Shown here one piece after another: positions 1 through 14,489 of a stretch of 64,000 nucleotides of DNA. The notes beneath the pieces were generated by a model. That model did not search any database. It was not told the origin of the DNA and worked only from the letters and a program-made list of their open reading frames with translations. The position numbers were made by a program, and so were the translations under genes. The stretch is from Peromyscus leucopus (lineage: Eukaryota; Chordata; Mammalia; Rodentia; Cricetidae): the NCBI RefSeq assembly GCF_004664715.2, contig NC_051083.1:93959920-94023919 (forward strand). Direction: 5' to 3'. Each line of letters starts with the position of its first letter. Position 1 is the stretch's first letter.

Positions 1-3000
1 TCCTTCTGGACTATTCTTTCTATCCAGGGCTCAAGCTCTGGAAGGAGGCAATACGCCATATCTGTTCTTTTCATTACTTGGGTAGGGGGAATGTGGAGCC
101 AACCCAGTTATGTACCACTTACCAGTTTTTTGGGATTCAGACCCAATTTGTGCATTCCCACCCTACATATACCCTAGTTGAAGCCTGTGTGGAGCCTGAA
201 ATGGAGCATAGTAGAAGTAGATAGGTGGGAGTACCTCCTAGCTTCAGGGTGATTTTCTAGCTTCAGGGAATTTTCTAAACTTTGAGCAAGTTCTGGGGTC
301 AGATTACAGGCAGATAGAAAGGCTCACAATGTTGACTCCAGTGTGCCTAGGTCAACATTATAATCAAACAGGTCTGCGTTCAAGCTATGAGCAGGGGCTA
401 AAGTAGAGGTCACTCCCTGCCCTGTCCTCTGTGGTATGACCAACTTTCCACTCTTTAAGCTGCCAGTCCTTCATTGTGACCAGTGGAAAAACAGTACACA
501 TTATGTTCTGAGGTAAGATAATTTGGATATCTCCTATAAGCTCCATTAAAATAAAGAACTCAGCAGGATAATCATGCCTACTACTCTGAACACTTAAACA
601 CATATTGTGGAACATATGCTATAGTAGGTTCAGTGGCACACATGCACCAGAACAAAGTCCTCTTTGACCTTACACTAACATGATGATCTTCATCAAGACT
701 GTAGATAGTAACTGTCACCTAATTGCACCTGATGACACAGACATCATTTTGGTTTGCACTATTTTGTATCCATGGACAATATATCCTTGTTATTGTTCCT
801 GAGAGATTTGCCTGTGTATCTCATCTTCCCAACCTAATCTAAAGCTCCCGAGGGGTGGGAAGCAAGCCTTCTGTAGTTTTCTCCCCTCCCCCTCCTGTTG
901 TGGCACCCAGTACAGTGGCATGGGTTAGAGGATGGCCTCAATGGTAATTGTTCAACTCAGCAACAACTGGGGAGGCCAGTATAATTTCTGAATTCATCTG
1001 CAAGTGTGTCCAGTGATGACAGAAATCCGCAGCTGGATGTATCCCTTGCAGCAAAGAAAGAGCTATTCTTGACACCCCAAGCCAGCATTTCAGTTGACTT
1101 AACCAGCCCCTCCCCATCACATATTCATGAAATAACAAATAAGCAATTGGGACAAGGGTAGAGTACCTCACACCAAGCAGCCATTAAGCCCAGGAGCTGG
1201 TAGACATTCCACTTCCTAGCATCCTCTATCTACTCTGTTGCACCTACCTCTTGGACAACAAGGCTTTAGGTTGCTTTCTAGAACTTGTAGTTCCTTTGAA
1301 TCTACCAATATGACTATATTGGCTGCAGAGTGAGTTGCAGATAGGAAAACCATTTGAAATTTGGTATAATAATGCTTAATAAGATATAGTTTTGAATTTA
1401 CATATGGGACTGGTTTTGATGACCCTACATATGAAAGATGACTGTTTAGGAATACTTTTCCTAAAACATGCTTCAGAAAAGAGCTGAGCTTTACTTATCA
1501 CCTGCTTCAGAAGCAGGAGAATAAAATAGATTAAATGGATAGACATTTTTAGTTTCTAACAGGAAGAATCTAAGAGAAGTCTAAAGACCCATGTTATAAC
1601 TAAAGACTGAGATTTTTTTTTTACTATCTCTAAAGACAGAACTATTCTCTATTAACCAAACCATTAATTAGGGTCATGTTTGCACTTCAATTGCCAGCTC
1701 AAACATTTGTTTACTTAAACCGAGGTCACTCTAGTTTATTACAGTTATAGCCACTGGTGAGATAATGTGCTTAGATTTCACAAGTATGTGTAAATTGCCT
1801 ACCTCAGCCTTTATTTTCATGGAATAAGAGTTCTCTTGAAGGCACAGGTCAGACTAAAGATAATAAATGATTTTCCTTCTCAATAGAACTAAAAACAAGG
1901 TTTTAATTAATTCACCAAAACTCAAGGATTGAATATCTATATTACATTTCTTGACAATGTTAGTCAGTCCAAGGGTGACCCACAGGATTTCAATTGATCC
2001 AAGAACAATCTTTAGGCAGACATTTCATTGGCTTGGAGGTTGTTTCTCAATCACTGAATGCTGTCTTTCTTACTGGTAGACTCACCCCCCCCCATTTTGT
2101 TAGAAGACTGAAGTAGCCTGCGAGAGGGGTAAAAACAGAAATGTGGAATGGAGAGACTCCATGGTAGGAAACATCTCCCTAAGAAGTAAGAAGCAGAGAA
2201 AGGAGGCCTGGGGGTGCGTAACAGAAAAAGGAAGAGGAGCCAAGATAGTTCTCCTCAGAGCAGAAGACTTGAGGTTTGTTCAGACATACGCAACCTCACT
2301 GGGCATGTGCAAGAGTGTGCGCCCCTCCCCCACATGCACACATGCATGCACGCACAGGAGGCTTATGCATATACTTACATAGGAAGACACACATATCTTC
2401 TTCACATATGCCCTCATCATCAAGACTCTTGAGTCCCGTATTCAAAAGGAGACTCGAGTGGAGTTACAGAAGTTACACACATAGGAACATCAACCCTACC
2501 AGGTGCTAAACTTCCAGCTGCCCTTTATCAAACATAGGTAATCTCTCACATAAATATACCCATCACCTATTTTTCTGTACCTGTTATGCATATGGTATAA
2601 ACAGATTCTTTATATACATCTAAATTATTACCAAAGCCATTCTCACAAACTCAAGCACACGCACGCACGAACACACTCCCCCTCCCCAACAAAGTCTAAA
2701 AGAGTCTGTGTTAAATAAATTCTTAATGCTTTCTTCTTTGATGAATAAGATTTAAAACAGTGACTTGACGCTAGGTGAATTGAAGAAGTATTTTTCCTGA
2801 TAGTTTATTAGCATGGTGGAAAAGTCCATCAAGGACATTTGAAATCCCTCACAGAGTTTACTCCCTTGGCCTATAGACAAGACACTAGTGGTAACCTTTA
2901 GTGACTGCCAAAAGCTTCTAAGATTCTCTTGGTCCTGCTATGCTAGCTGACCTTTGCAAGGAATCCTGGGTATTTTGAACTAGGAACATTTAGTATAAAA

Positions 3001-4479
3001 CAAAGCAAAACAAAAACAGAAATCCTTCCCTGACATTTAAGAACAATATCAATCTGCCTGACTAAACTAGCCTGGCAGGCCTGGCCTATGGCAAGCCAGT
3101 GATGAAGGAAGAACTGATTTTAAATCTCACTGGCCCTATATGTCACTTGGCGATTGCTCACTTCTCTCTCCTCATACATGCACTCAGGCCTTATTTTGTT
3201 CTCTGCCAAGCATAGTCTGTTCTGGCCAAAGAAGCCTAGAACTAGGAAAAAATGTTTTTGGATTCAAATAGAAGAAAATCACAAACTAGTTTAGAGGGAT
3301 CAGTGAGTTTATGCAATCCAAACAACGTAGTACAACATCTAAGTGGTGGGCACTGTGATCCATGAAGTGTAGTCAGCATAGGAAATCAAGCCTCCAGTGA
3401 GTCCCCCCCTCCCCAAGTTCCATCAGCCTGCCTGTTAAAAAGTTCAACTGTGCCTCTGCTGAAAAGCAATCAGATCTGTTATTGACACTGTTTCATTCTG
3501 AATAGCACAGAAGACTAAAGGCTTTCCTTACTCAGTTCATTAGTTAGCTAACAAGCATTTTTTCAAGCACCTACTGTGCATGGAGCACTGTCCCAGACAC
3601 TCGGCTGTTGCTGTTGCCGCTCCTGCTATTGAATTTCTGAATACAGACTGTTGCCAGACATCCAATTTTCTGAGTGCTTGCTCTGACAGGGAACAATGAC
3701 TAATGAACCAAACATCAGGGAGGGCCCTCTGATCTCCAGCACAGAACATGCCCATAAAGGCAGAGCCTAATTTGTTCAGCAAGCAGCTGCCAATTCTTCT
3801 GGGATCTTAATTACCTGGAGCAGTTTATATGGGTGAATCCCCTTGGGAGAGAAACCCTGAACCCTGTCTTTCTCACACCCTGTCATACCCCAGGCCCTAT
3901 AAATGGCTTTAACCTCAGTCAGTGCATACGTGTACAAGGTCCAGGCGACAGCAATTCACCAGACAAGTATTCCCAGCACTGCTCACAGTCCTTCTTCATA
4001 CTCCCCCACCCCACCCCACACATTTCAACATATTTGTTTCACCTTCTTTGTGTGACTTTGACTAAAACGTTTTCTGTCTCTGGGATTCTGTTTCCTCTCC
4101 TGGAAAAATCGGGGGCTGGACCTTTCCAGTTCCAGGACTTGACTACGGCTCCAGGAGTTTCAAGAAAGTCATATGACAACATCAGCTTTTTGGAGCAGAA
4201 TTGAGACAAGGTGAGATGGTGGCTCACTAGCCTTGGGAGCTACCGTCATGGAGAAGGGGATATCTCTGTTTCCTTAGGTGGGCCAATCCAAAATTTCCAC
4301 ACTGCTTTTGAGATGATTCCCAAACAGGGATGGTGGATCTGGAATACTGTAGATTTTCATCCCTTCTGCCTCATCTCTCTTGTTGGCCATTCCTTTCATA
4401 ACCCCTATTCCAACGCTTGTTCCCTTTATCTATCCCTTCATATCACCCTGACTGATACCCTTTAGCTCTTCAGTGAGGT
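1..4479. other. Mostly unique intronic sequence
   Basis: No gene or SINE is recognisable. The block holds a short alternating CA/CATG tract near 2331-2356 and an old L2/MIR-like fragment around 3533-3610 (AGCACCTACTGTGCATGGAG). A weak glucocorticoid-response-like half-palindrome (TACACAttaTGTTCT) sits at 495-509. Confidence 0.5.
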
Positions 4480-4630
4480 CAATTAAATGGTCTCAAGCCT
4501 CCTACTCTGTAAAATATAAATAATAGGCCCTACCCTGGCAGTACTCAAAGGCTCAAATAAGATAAAGTCTGTGAAAGTACTTTGAAAATTGCCAAGCACT
4601 ATGCAAATATGAGAGATTATTATTAACGAT
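4480..4630 (+). mobile_element. MIR SINE, old
   Basis: The diverged sequence follows the MIR 3' half: CTCTGTAAAATATAAATAAT, then a stretch resembling 'gctcaaataagataaagt', then 'gccaagcactatgcaaat' and a terminal ATTATTATTA. This is the mammal-wide tRNA-derived SINE, now inert. Confidence 0.75.
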
Positions 4631-4918
4631 GGGAGGCAGTTACATGAAGTGAGAAGCAGAGTGTCAACCTGTCTGTTCTCCTCACCACTTTAACTGGGTG
4701 AAGGAACTGGCATTTCTAGCGCGCTTGAGCCAAGGATCACATCTTAGGGATCATTATTTGATTAGCACTACATCCCTTTCACCGTCTGCTAGCAGAGTTC
4801 AGAGTCAGAGGGAAGGCAAGACATAGGTTAACTTTGGCATGAAGAATGGCTTAGAGCAATGATTTAAAAAAAAAAAGTGAACCACTTCTTTCAAACGTAG
4901 CATAAAGTCCTATTTATT

Positions 4919-5082
4919 TTTTTTAATTTTAATTTTTTTTTTCGAGACAGGGTTTCTCTGTGTAGCTTTGTGCCTTTCCTGGAGCTCACTTGGTAGCCCA
5001 GGCTGGCCTTGAACTCGCAGAGATCCGCCTGGCTCTGCCTCCCGAGTGCTGGGATTAAAGGCGTGCGCCACCATCACCCGGC
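4919..5082 (-). mobile_element. B1 SINE with target-site duplication
   Basis: Antisense B1 (7SL-derived): T-rich tail, CGAGACAGGGTTTCTCTGTG, GTGCTGGGATTAAAGGCGTG and a GCCGGG-type head at the right end. Flanking copies AAAGTCCTATTTAT (4905-4918) and AAAGCCCTATTTAT (5083-5096) are the target-site duplication, so the boundaries are reliable. Confidence 0.93.
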
Positions 5083-5096
5083 AAAGCCCTATTTAT

Positions 5097-8000
5097 AAAA
5101 GAGACAAACCAGGACTACTTGGGTTGGAGCTAGGGGGAGGGGTATGTGGCCTCACTAGCTAGACTAACTTGTCCCTGAGATCCTTCCAGTGGATCCCTAT
5201 GCCTCAGGCTCCAAAGGAGTACTCCTGCCAATTGACAGTAGTATAGCAGGAACTATTGATTAGCACATGGTTCTTCCAGGCATTCAGGGGACAGGGTGAG
5301 TATCGGAGGAGTTGGAAGGCGAGGCATGGGGAAGAAGGGTGAGAGAATGCTACAGAAAGGCAGAGCTGAGTGCAACATCTTTTGTTTAGTCAGTAGCTTT
5401 TTCTAGATCTCAATCATAAATTTTCAATCATTCTAGAATGGAGCTACAGCTTTGGAAATCCATGCAAAAAGTCCATTAATAATGTAGATCCCCAAATGGA
5501 TATATTTTTTTTTAAAGCAAGGGCCCAGGTGGATAAGAGTTGCATATCTGTTTTCTAGGATAAGTCTGTTGAAAAAGCAGCTTCCAACTTGTGGCCCTAC
5601 CACAAATGAACAATCCTGCCATGGTGAAGAGGAAAGACTAAGAAAATATCTTTAGGTGGGCTCAGTGGTCAGGGAGGCAGATATCTGCAATCAGCCCTAG
5701 GAGCTGAGCCAAAGAAGAGTGGTAGAAACACCAAAGTAATATATTGAACAAAACGGCAAGCCCAATGTCACAAGCAAGGGAACTGGGTCTGATCAGAATG
5801 GGAGCCCCGAAAAAGGAGACACAGAACAAGTTTAGAGACTTGGAAAGTTGGGGTGGGGAAACTGAGAACAGCTATCTCCTAGAATGCTTGCTCCATTTTC
5901 CCACCCTCCCCACCCAAACAGGCTCAGCAACAGGGCATATCTGACTGACTAGGCAGAAAATGATCAGATACTGCAGGAACAAGTTAGAGGCTCTAAGAAG
6001 GATAGGGGCATGTGTGCCCAAGATGTTCACACAGCCAGAAGATGGGTAGTAGCTGATTCCCCCAGGCAGATGGAAGAATGTCAAAGATTTTGGTAAAGTC
6101 ACTAAACCTAGGGAAGGATATAATAATCATTTAAAAAGTCACCTTAGAGTAAATTACGCTGGCATTCTAGAAACATCCGGTGCTGGTATTTGTACATTAT
6201 TAAAGCTGTTTGTAAAGGCCCAGCATCTTTCTTTAGGAGATTCTTATTCCACATGTGTCTTCCCCTGATTCCTTTTCCACATGTGGTGGCCTAGAGCTGC
6301 TTCTCAAATTACCCTGAGGTAGCTGCTACAGAGACACATTTGCTGTGCCAGGGTTGAGCAGGAAATGGGTAACCCAGAGCAAAGGATCAGCAGCAAAAAC
6401 CATTTGAGCTTGAAGGAAACGAGAACATTTGGAATTCCGGTGTGCTTGGGCGGAGGGGAAGAGGTCATTACGTTGACCCAGACAGTCTTTGTCCCTGCTC
6501 TTCTAGAAGGACCAGTGGGACCATCTCGGAAAATGAGTTGGATGAGAGAATCACTTGGCTAGGGGTTACTTCCCCTGCGTAAGCTGTGTGAGCACAGACA
6601 TTGAGAAGGAGGTGAAGAGAGAGGCTCTCTTGAGGGGCCCTAAAAGGGAACAGAACTCAAAGAGGAAAGAAGAGCAAATGAGTCAAAAATAGCTTTGTAG
6701 CAGACCCTTCTGAAGGACTATAACCCTTACTCTAAGTGGTAAGAGCTCCTCCCTCCAGCAAAGGTGGGTTTGCCATTTCAAGAAACTGCCTCATGCTTGC
6801 ATTCTCAGATATTTAAAAAGTCAACTAAAACAGGTACACTGGGAAGAAGAGGTGCAGTTTCTTGTCTGCATCTCTTATAAGTGCCTGCCTGACTGGGACT
6901 AGAGACCTAGGCAGAATTTTACAGGCTCAAGTGGGAGCTTACCTAGTCAAGATTTTCCCAGCTCCTTCTGCTAGAGCAAACCACTATGGCTATGTACGGC
7001 CATGGCCAGGGATGGCCTCACACACAAATGGAGGGGTGGCTGCCTGCATAGTTTGATTTGAGAGGATACAGATTGGACAATATCCCCCCCCCCAAAGCTC
7101 AGTTTACCTGCCTCCTGCCATCTCTTACTTGGCTTACTCCCTTTGAAGGGCCAGGCTTAATAGAACTGGGACCTGCATAGGACTGCATGTTTGCTGTTTA
7201 CAGCTGACCTGACATCATTATATCACATGAATACTGGCAGACAGCAAGATGCAGAGAGCAATGTATGGTTAAGAGGCCAGGAGATTAGAGTTCTATAACA
7301 TGAGCTATAACCCCATTGTTGACAACTCTGAGCAGCTGCTGATTGAGGAATCATTTGCTAGAAGGAAAAAAAATGGGGAGAAAGGATGGTGTTAAAACCA
7401 AATCCTATATCATTTGCTAATTTTTGAAAGTGAAAATGTTTTCTATATAGCATCAAAGAGGTAAAATCTCCTTTCACACAGAGGAATTTTCCCTCAACTC
7501 ATGTTCCTTCATCTCTTCCCAGGTAATACAGGAAACATGTGCTGCAGAGAAGGGAGTAGGTCTCGAGTCTGGGTGGCATCTATTTTTCTTACCGAGATTC
7601 AAGGCTTGTCAAGGCTCACCCCATGCTTCTTGAAAGAAGGCAATGCCAACAGTCATTAGGAAACAAAAAATAAGAGTTAAACAAATAGCTGCATCTAGAG
7701 GCCTGGGATTTCTCTAGTCTGTCTTAGCAAGTGCTGGGCTGAGTTGTGAGCAGAGTGGATGTTTCTCAAGATAGCTGGATATGATGTTTCAGCTGGGACC
7801 CCTTTGCGTTGGGGATGTTACAAGCCATTAAGGAGGATAAGAGCACTAAAGATGAGTCCTGCTGCCCAGCTTAGATTCCCATGGACACCACTAATGCCTA
7901 ATGAGGTTGCCAAGGGAGCCAGTCTGGCAGGCTCACAGCAGGGGAAGGTATGTAAAGCAAAGACTTAGTCCCAGGCTCAGCAGAGAGCCCAAAGCAATGA

Positions 8001-9700
8001 TATGCATGGCTGGTGAAAATGCAGAAACCAATTCACAAAGACAGCAAGAATTAAGACTAGATAGAGTCCAACTGAGCGACTGGCTGGTTTCTGTAGGCTG
8101 TGGGGACTGTCAGGACCCCATTAGTTGCCATTAGTGCCAGCCACGGTGACATGGCACCAGCTGCAAACCTGCTGTGGCTGACCCAAGCATCTTGTGTCTG
8201 TCCCCACATCCTCTAATTGCCACACAAAAGCAGTCCAAGGCCTTACTATCCTTTCTTCATCCACTGCTTGGTCACTGGCAGGGTTCACTTAGCCAGTTCA
8301 GTTACTTTCTTCAGTCTGTGCTGAGCAAGGGGGGAGAAAGCATGGAGTAAAGGAACAGGGAGAATGGACTCAAGGAAGGAAGAGAGAGAGTCAGTATGCT
8401 GGCTGTCTGAAGTACCACTGATTCCCAATGAATGTACCACTGACTGCTAAAGGTAGCAGTGCTGCCCTCGCCAATTCTTGCACTTCTGGGAGTCATTTCT
8501 CAGCTCACACTTCCCTCCCATGACAGGTACATAAATCCCTGGCCAAAGAGGCTGCCGTGCCCCTTCCTGTCTCTGATGTGATTTTCCTCAGATGGATCAC
8601 GCTACCTTTTGTAGACTTATACAGGTCAAATGAACAGGCCAGGCATAGGGATACAGTCACTGAGCTATGATGAGGATGGTGAAGGAGACTATCAATTTCC
8701 TGAGAACCGCTTGATTCTATCTCCCCAAGGCAAACTAAATCCCAGTAGGTAGCTCCCTTAGATCTTTCTGGACAAATCCATGGGGTAAACGGCCATATAA
8801 CACATTCCAAAGACAAACAGAAATTATTTCTGTGTGTCAGAAAATCAACTCTCAAGTGTTTTCTTGTGGTCTATCCACTTTGTGGCAAATACTTTGTCTC
8901 AGCTTAGTTTCTTGCTACATCCAGGTTCTTCTAGTTTTTATGCACTCCAAGGATGCAAACTCATTTTCACATCAGCCTAAATAAGCAGAAAAGCACAGCT
9001 ACTAAAATATATGCAACCCATAGTGCATCTTTAAAGTTTGCTATACACCCTTTTCTTCCATGTTAATCCTTTGTCACACATCTTACCTTAGTGATCCTGT
9101 GATGGGAAATTCAGCCATGCTTCAGTATGGAATTCAAGTTTGAGTAGGTAATTTTTTTTTTCAAAATCCTTCTTAATCTGCGTGGACTGGTGTTAAAGCA
9201 CCCCTAAGTCCCCAAAAACTAGCTAGACAGTATGGAAGTGGGCTACCTGAGATTTTGGGATTGCTATGAATAATTCACAAAATGAATAAAAACAGAGATA
9301 GTACAGATGTGGCTATACTCATATACAAAATGGGACCATACAGGTGGGTAGCTAAAGGCAGAGGCTACAATAAATTGCTACTATGTGATTTAGTATTATT
9401 AAAGGAAAGAGCATGATCCTGGATGATGTGAATGTGAAAGCAGTATGTGGACTCTTTGGAGGTCATTTTCCTTTTCTATTCCATGGCCATTAAGCTACCA
9501 ATAAAATCCTACACAGCTCCAGTTTCCAGAAGGACAGGTAGCTAAAGGGGTAAGGGCAGGTGACTGGGCCTTCCACAGTCCAGCTACTTTTGATCCTTTC
9601 CAAACCTGGCATCCTATAAATGTAAGTCATTGATCAAAGTGGGATTGAGGCGACTAGCTAAAAGTAAAGGCATTCATGCTAAAATCTCAAGCCTTTTTAA
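5097..9700. other. Mostly unique intronic sequence
   Basis: About 4.6 kb without recognisable SINE, LINE, RNA gene or coding exon. Short open frames show no family features and have no neighbouring splice or promoter context. Short homopolymers occur at 7084-7093 (C) and 9151-9160 (T). Confidence 0.5.
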
Positions 9701-9714
9701 AAAGACAGAATAAA

Positions 9715-9872
9715 GCCGGCAGTGGTGGCACATACCTTTAATCCCAGCACTTGGGAGGCAGAAGCAGGCAGATCTCAGTGAGTTTGAGGCCAGCCTGGTC
9801 TACAAAGTGAGTTCCAGGTCAGCCAGGAATGTTACACAGAGAAACTCTGTCTTGAAAAACAAACTAAAAATA
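9715..9872 (+). mobile_element. B1 SINE with target-site duplication
   Basis: Full-length sense B1 from GCCGGCAGTGGTGGCACATA to an A-rich tail. The flanks AAAGACAGAATAAA (9701-9714) and AAAGATAGAATGAA (9873-9886) are the duplicated target site, with a little divergence. Confidence 0.92.
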
Positions 9873-9950
9873 AAAGATAGAATGAAATCTCGATGGGAAA
9901 ACATGGAAACTATATAATGGGTGAGGAAATACAAGCTGGTTCAAATTGAT

Positions 9951-10110
9951 TTATTTATTTTTGGTATTTTGAGACAAGGTTTATCTATATGACAGCTCTG
10001 GCTGTCCTGGAATTCGCTCTGTAGACTAGGCTGATCTCGAACATACAGATATCCACCTGTCTCTGCCTCCTGAGTGCTGAGATTAAAGGCATGTGCCACC
10101 ACACCCAGCT
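9951..10110 (-). mobile_element. B1 SINE, diverged
   Basis: Antisense B1: T-rich tail, TTTTGAGACAAGGTTTATCT, GCTGAGATTAAAGGCATGTG and CCACACCCAGCT at the right end. It is more diverged than its neighbour 80 bp to the left. Confidence 0.88.
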
Positions 10111-10179
10111 AAATTTTTTTATTAAAAAATAGATTTCATACTATAAATCTGGCCAAGAACCCATGCTTGGGAGCTCATA

Positions 10180-10905
10180 GGCTCCGGGGGAGAACCCATT
10201 ACTATTATTTGGCTAAGTGAACATATCAAACTGCCATCTAAACTAATCTTTCTCTATATTAGTGCAGCTCTCAGACTTCATCAGTGTTTCTTTGTGCAAT
10301 GGATGGTGGCAAAGCTAGAAACTCATAACTGGTCAAAATGCAGAAAACATGGAGTGCTCAGCCACAAATAGGACATGCATTTCACACGCCCTCTCTAAGG
10401 CTTATTGATCATTGTGGAAGAGAGGGGCAGAAAGACTTGCAAGAGCCAGAGGTCAGAGATGACTAGACTCAAACAGTGTTATCTGAACATGACAGGACTA
10501 CTGCACTTATGAACTCACAGGTCTGTGGTTGCCTGCACAAGATCAAGCCAGTCGATATTCTAGTATAGGGTGGGAGTGGGTTTATTACTTCCTACCCATA
10601 ACAGAGTAGCTATTGACAGTTGATGCCTTCTGGGATTAGGAGGGTCAGTCTTCTTTAAGTTTGTGACTCGTAGTAGGTTAACCAAACTCCAGAAGATGGC
10701 CCCACCCTGGGAGTATATAGGTAGCAGCACAAAGTGGAGTGGATAAGTTCGTTGTTGTTTTTTTTTTTTAAAGGATACAAATATGAGGAGATGGTAAGAA
10801 GGTGAGGTGGATCTGGGAGGAGTTAAGGGGAGGAGTTGGGGTGAATATGATGAAAGTGCATTGCATGAAATTCTCAAAGAATTAATTTAAAATATGGGAA
10901 ATATA
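10180..10905 (+). mobile_element. LINE-1 3' UTR fragment (Lx-type)
   Basis: The block follows the same order as the 3' UTR at 60480-61185. Shared landmarks are AAAGACTTGCAAGAGCCAGAG, a 'cacttatgaactcacagg' segment, a GATCTGGGAGGAGTTAAGGG stretch and a terminal AATTCTCAAAGAATTAATTT. It is 5'-truncated, carries no ORF2 and is inert. A T-run at 10759-10769 interrupts it. Confidence 0.75.
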
Positions 10906-13900
10906 TTTCACAAATTTGTGAAAGAAAGCTAACAAAGAACATAAGTATGATTTAAAAATAAAGTGACATACAAGAAAATTGAAAAAACTCTAGAACTAGG
11001 GATAATAATTTCAGAGCAGGGGTAGTTAACCACTAGAATGTATGATCAAAGAAAATAGTAGTATTTCCTTGCTTGGAGGTCTTTGAGGATCTGTCAACTC
11101 TACTTGAGCTAGTTCAAGAGACTAGACACACAGAAAAGGCATACAATTCTCCTGAATACTACCTAGCTATAAGGAAATATATACCAAACCCACGACTTTC
11201 ATTGCTTCTGCTCAGGGCTCACCCTCATCATCTTCTAGGCAGGACTCTGGGAGAAAGCAGGATTAAACAACAGGTTCTATAAGCATCATGTTATCTGTCT
11301 CAGGTTAATGGAAGGAAGAAATGAACTAAACTTATATACACAGAGCCCATTATGGAATCCCAACAGAAGTGAGAAGTGTCTTGTTCAGTTTGATTTTATG
11401 CACATTTCCCATGAAATCTTGTTCTAATCTATTCAGAGATCAGTGCAAATAATCCATGCAAAATTGCCTCCGTGACAGTTCCTGTCCTTCTGTAGTTTTG
11501 AACACTCACAGAAAGACTAATCTCTCGTCTTGCTTCCTGGAGATACCTACCTTCGAGTTGAATGAGCCACTGGACAATGCTGAGAGGAAGTCAATGGAGG
11601 CAGGTGAGGACAGCCCGCCAGCTCTCTACCACTTATTAGCTGATGTTTACCCAAGTGTGGTCAAGACAGTGCTCACCAGGAGTGAAAGACCCACTGCTAA
11701 TATGGAGTGCCGAGTGTCATGGGGCAGAGCAGGACACCAAAGATATAAAAATAGCAGGTTGATCTTATGTTTGGAATAAGGTTGTCAGAGGATGATTTCC
11801 AGCCAGGGTCACATGAAAAAGAAGACCTCAGGCATTACTGTATGGCTCCTGTTCCCCCCTGGGTTTTCTTGCCGTGCCTCTGTTAGAGACACAGTGTGGT
11901 AGTACCATGTCCTTGACTTAACTGTCTACTGTCAAGAAATTTTCTCAAAATTAACTTTAAGCATAATCCTTTTAAAACTGCCTCATCCTTAAGAAATATT
12001 TCTGAAATCAGAGTGTATGTGCTACCCAATCTACCCCTAATACACGTTAAATCAATAAATAGCTATAAAAATAGAAAAACAAAGTTAGTCCTTATACCAC
12101 CTAAAGTCATCTTGCACACCACCAGCGTATGTTTACCACACTTGGAGAAACAGTGCTTTCTGTATCATGCACACAGATGGTTCCCATAGCCAACAAGTAC
12201 TGCTTTATTCCTTTCTCCAAATGTAAAGCTGGTGGGGCTTTAGACTGCCCCAAATGGCCAGGATACCATCCTGAGCCTGGCTGCCTCCCTCCTTCCTCTC
12301 AGAGCCAGTTATTATTTTTCTCCTTTCAGGTGACAGCCTAGCCAAAGCTGGAGTTTGCTACAGAACACAGGGCCCTTTTTCCTGGTCAAGTGTTCCTTCC
12401 CTCGAGCTATTTCCCCTGCCCAGAATGCCACACTAGACTTCACTTAACCAGTACACTCTGTGGAGTGGACTTCCTCCTCCTTAGCCCCAGGGGCTGTATG
12501 GGCTGGAGTGCCTCAAGCCCACATCAGTGGCTAGCCTGCCCACCCATGTGCCGTATGTGGTGCTTATCGAGGTCCCATGAAGCACAAGATGCCCTAGTTG
12601 TGAGCACTGCAGCCAGCAAACACCTCTGGCCACTAGCCTGCTACCCAGGTGGTAAAGAAACAAAGAAGGCCGGCAGCAGGAACGCTACTGGAAGGCCAAA
12701 CTGTTCTGCTTCAAGAAGGATGTATGCTCATTTGATTGGGATTAAACAGATACGCTGTCTAACAAGCAGGTCTCATCAACAAGAGAAATGGCCTGTGCTA
12801 GTGCCGGTTGCCTAAGTCCAGGCAGTATCTCCACCTCTTAAAGATGATTTATTTGTAAGAGAGTCTTGTTTGGTTGGAGAGTTAAGGTCCTTCAGTGGTT
12901 TACAAGCCTCTTTGTGGTTACTAAACAATAATCACCCTCCATCCCTCTCCTATCCCCTAATCTAACCTAAAAACCTTCAAGGTCTCTGGATGCAAGGTCC
13001 TTAGAGAAGAGCTGCTCTACAGGAGGCTGAGAGCTCTGGCCACCTGGCTCCCCTGCCTCCCAGAGCTGCCTAAACGTCCCACCCTTGTGGTACCTCTACC
13101 ATGTAGGGAGCCTGAAATTCCTTTGGCAAAGAAAAACAGTCCAACTGAGGACCAAAGCCCTACAAGCATTAGACACGTGTAGATTCTTATTTGTGACTTT
13201 ATTTAGAAGTATAATCTTTACTTAGGTAAAGTGGTAACACAATCTTTTCTATTTGTTCCCAATTTTCCTTCTCCCCTTCTCTCCCTTCAATTCATTTCTC
13301 CTCCCCTCAAAAGTCTCCTCCCTTTCTTTTCCTCTCCTTCCTACAGTCCCTAAGTTGCCAGAAAGGATTTTACATCTTGCAGCCACTCAAAAAAAAAATA
13401 TTGTTCTGTGGAAATAAGAAGATCCTTTCCAATCTTAGAAATCTATTAAGATTAATCTAAGTGGCCAGAAATCAGACAAGAATTTATTGAAGAAATGAAT
13501 TCAGCCGAGACAGGCAGAATTATGAGCAAGTGTAAAGGTGAGGGTGAGGGCAAAGAATGTGTGATTAATGGCTCTAGGGATGTGGGCAAGTATCTGGGCA
13601 AGTTGAGGGAGGCTCCCTTTCTAATTACTGTCTCCACTGCAGTTTCCTCAACAGTACAGATGCTGGTAGGTGTAAGGATAGCAGATGACAATGTAAGTAA
13701 CTTGCCATATGAGAAACTTCAAGATATCATGCCAGTCAGGATGAGGAGCTCTTTGATTGCTAGATAAATGCCTCCTCCTATGGCCTGTAGACACTTAGCA
13801 TCTAACCCAGGGAAGGATGGCCAGTACTGAAGACATCTTTATGTATGTCCCAAACACTAGCACACTTAAAGTAGATAAGTTTTTGCCAGCTCATCTATAT

Positions 13901-14489
13901 GTTATAGATGGGGGGAACCATATTTAGAGAGATCTTCAGATTTTCTAAAGGATCCGCTTTGAGTCGTGCAGCAGTGATTCTGGTGGGAGTTGTGGTTTTC
14001 CAGGAGTTCTGGATGTGAAAAGATATCTGTTGTTACCTCCCTCCTGTCAATTGAGAATTTCTCTAAAGCTACATATGAAAAACACAATAAACGCAATCTG
14101 GGGTCAGTATCTGCATTTTAGGATGGATGGTTCTACTGGGAGACATTTGTTGAGGGATTTTTTTTTAGCAACTATACATCAACAAGATCCCAAACGCCCT
14201 TTTCCCCATTACTTATAAGCTTGCTCCAAGCCTAATCTCTTTGAGTTAAAAAAAAAAAATCAAAGCTAATATTCTGGTAAGCCTGTATTTTGGGGCCATA
14301 ACTCCCACATTCACCATCTTTTTTGTCTTACTAATGTGAATCTCTTGTGCTCCTTAAACGTCATTCTGACATTAAGGTGTACAACAACTGATTCAGCTTT
14401 TTCTGCAACCCAACCTTACACACAGACAAATTTACAGATTCTTCCCAGATATCTGAACTGGAAGAAACACTAGAGACCACACTTTATCT
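10906..14489. other. Mostly unique intronic sequence with weak L2/MIR traces
   Basis: No coding exon is supported. The segment around 12380-12480 has a faint L2-like 3' profile (GTTCCTTCCCTCGAGCTATT, CCCAGAATGCC). A pyrimidine-rich tract lies at 13258-13345. Reading frames of 90-141 codons at 11456-11779, 12390-12815 and 13495-13767 have no recognised domain or splice context. Confidence 0.4.

Noticed and set aside
495..509. Glucocorticoid response element (TACACAttaTGTTCT)
   Set aside because: Tsc22d3 is a classic glucocorticoid target, but only one half-site fits well, and such matches are expected by chance in 29 kb. No clear full palindrome was found by eye.
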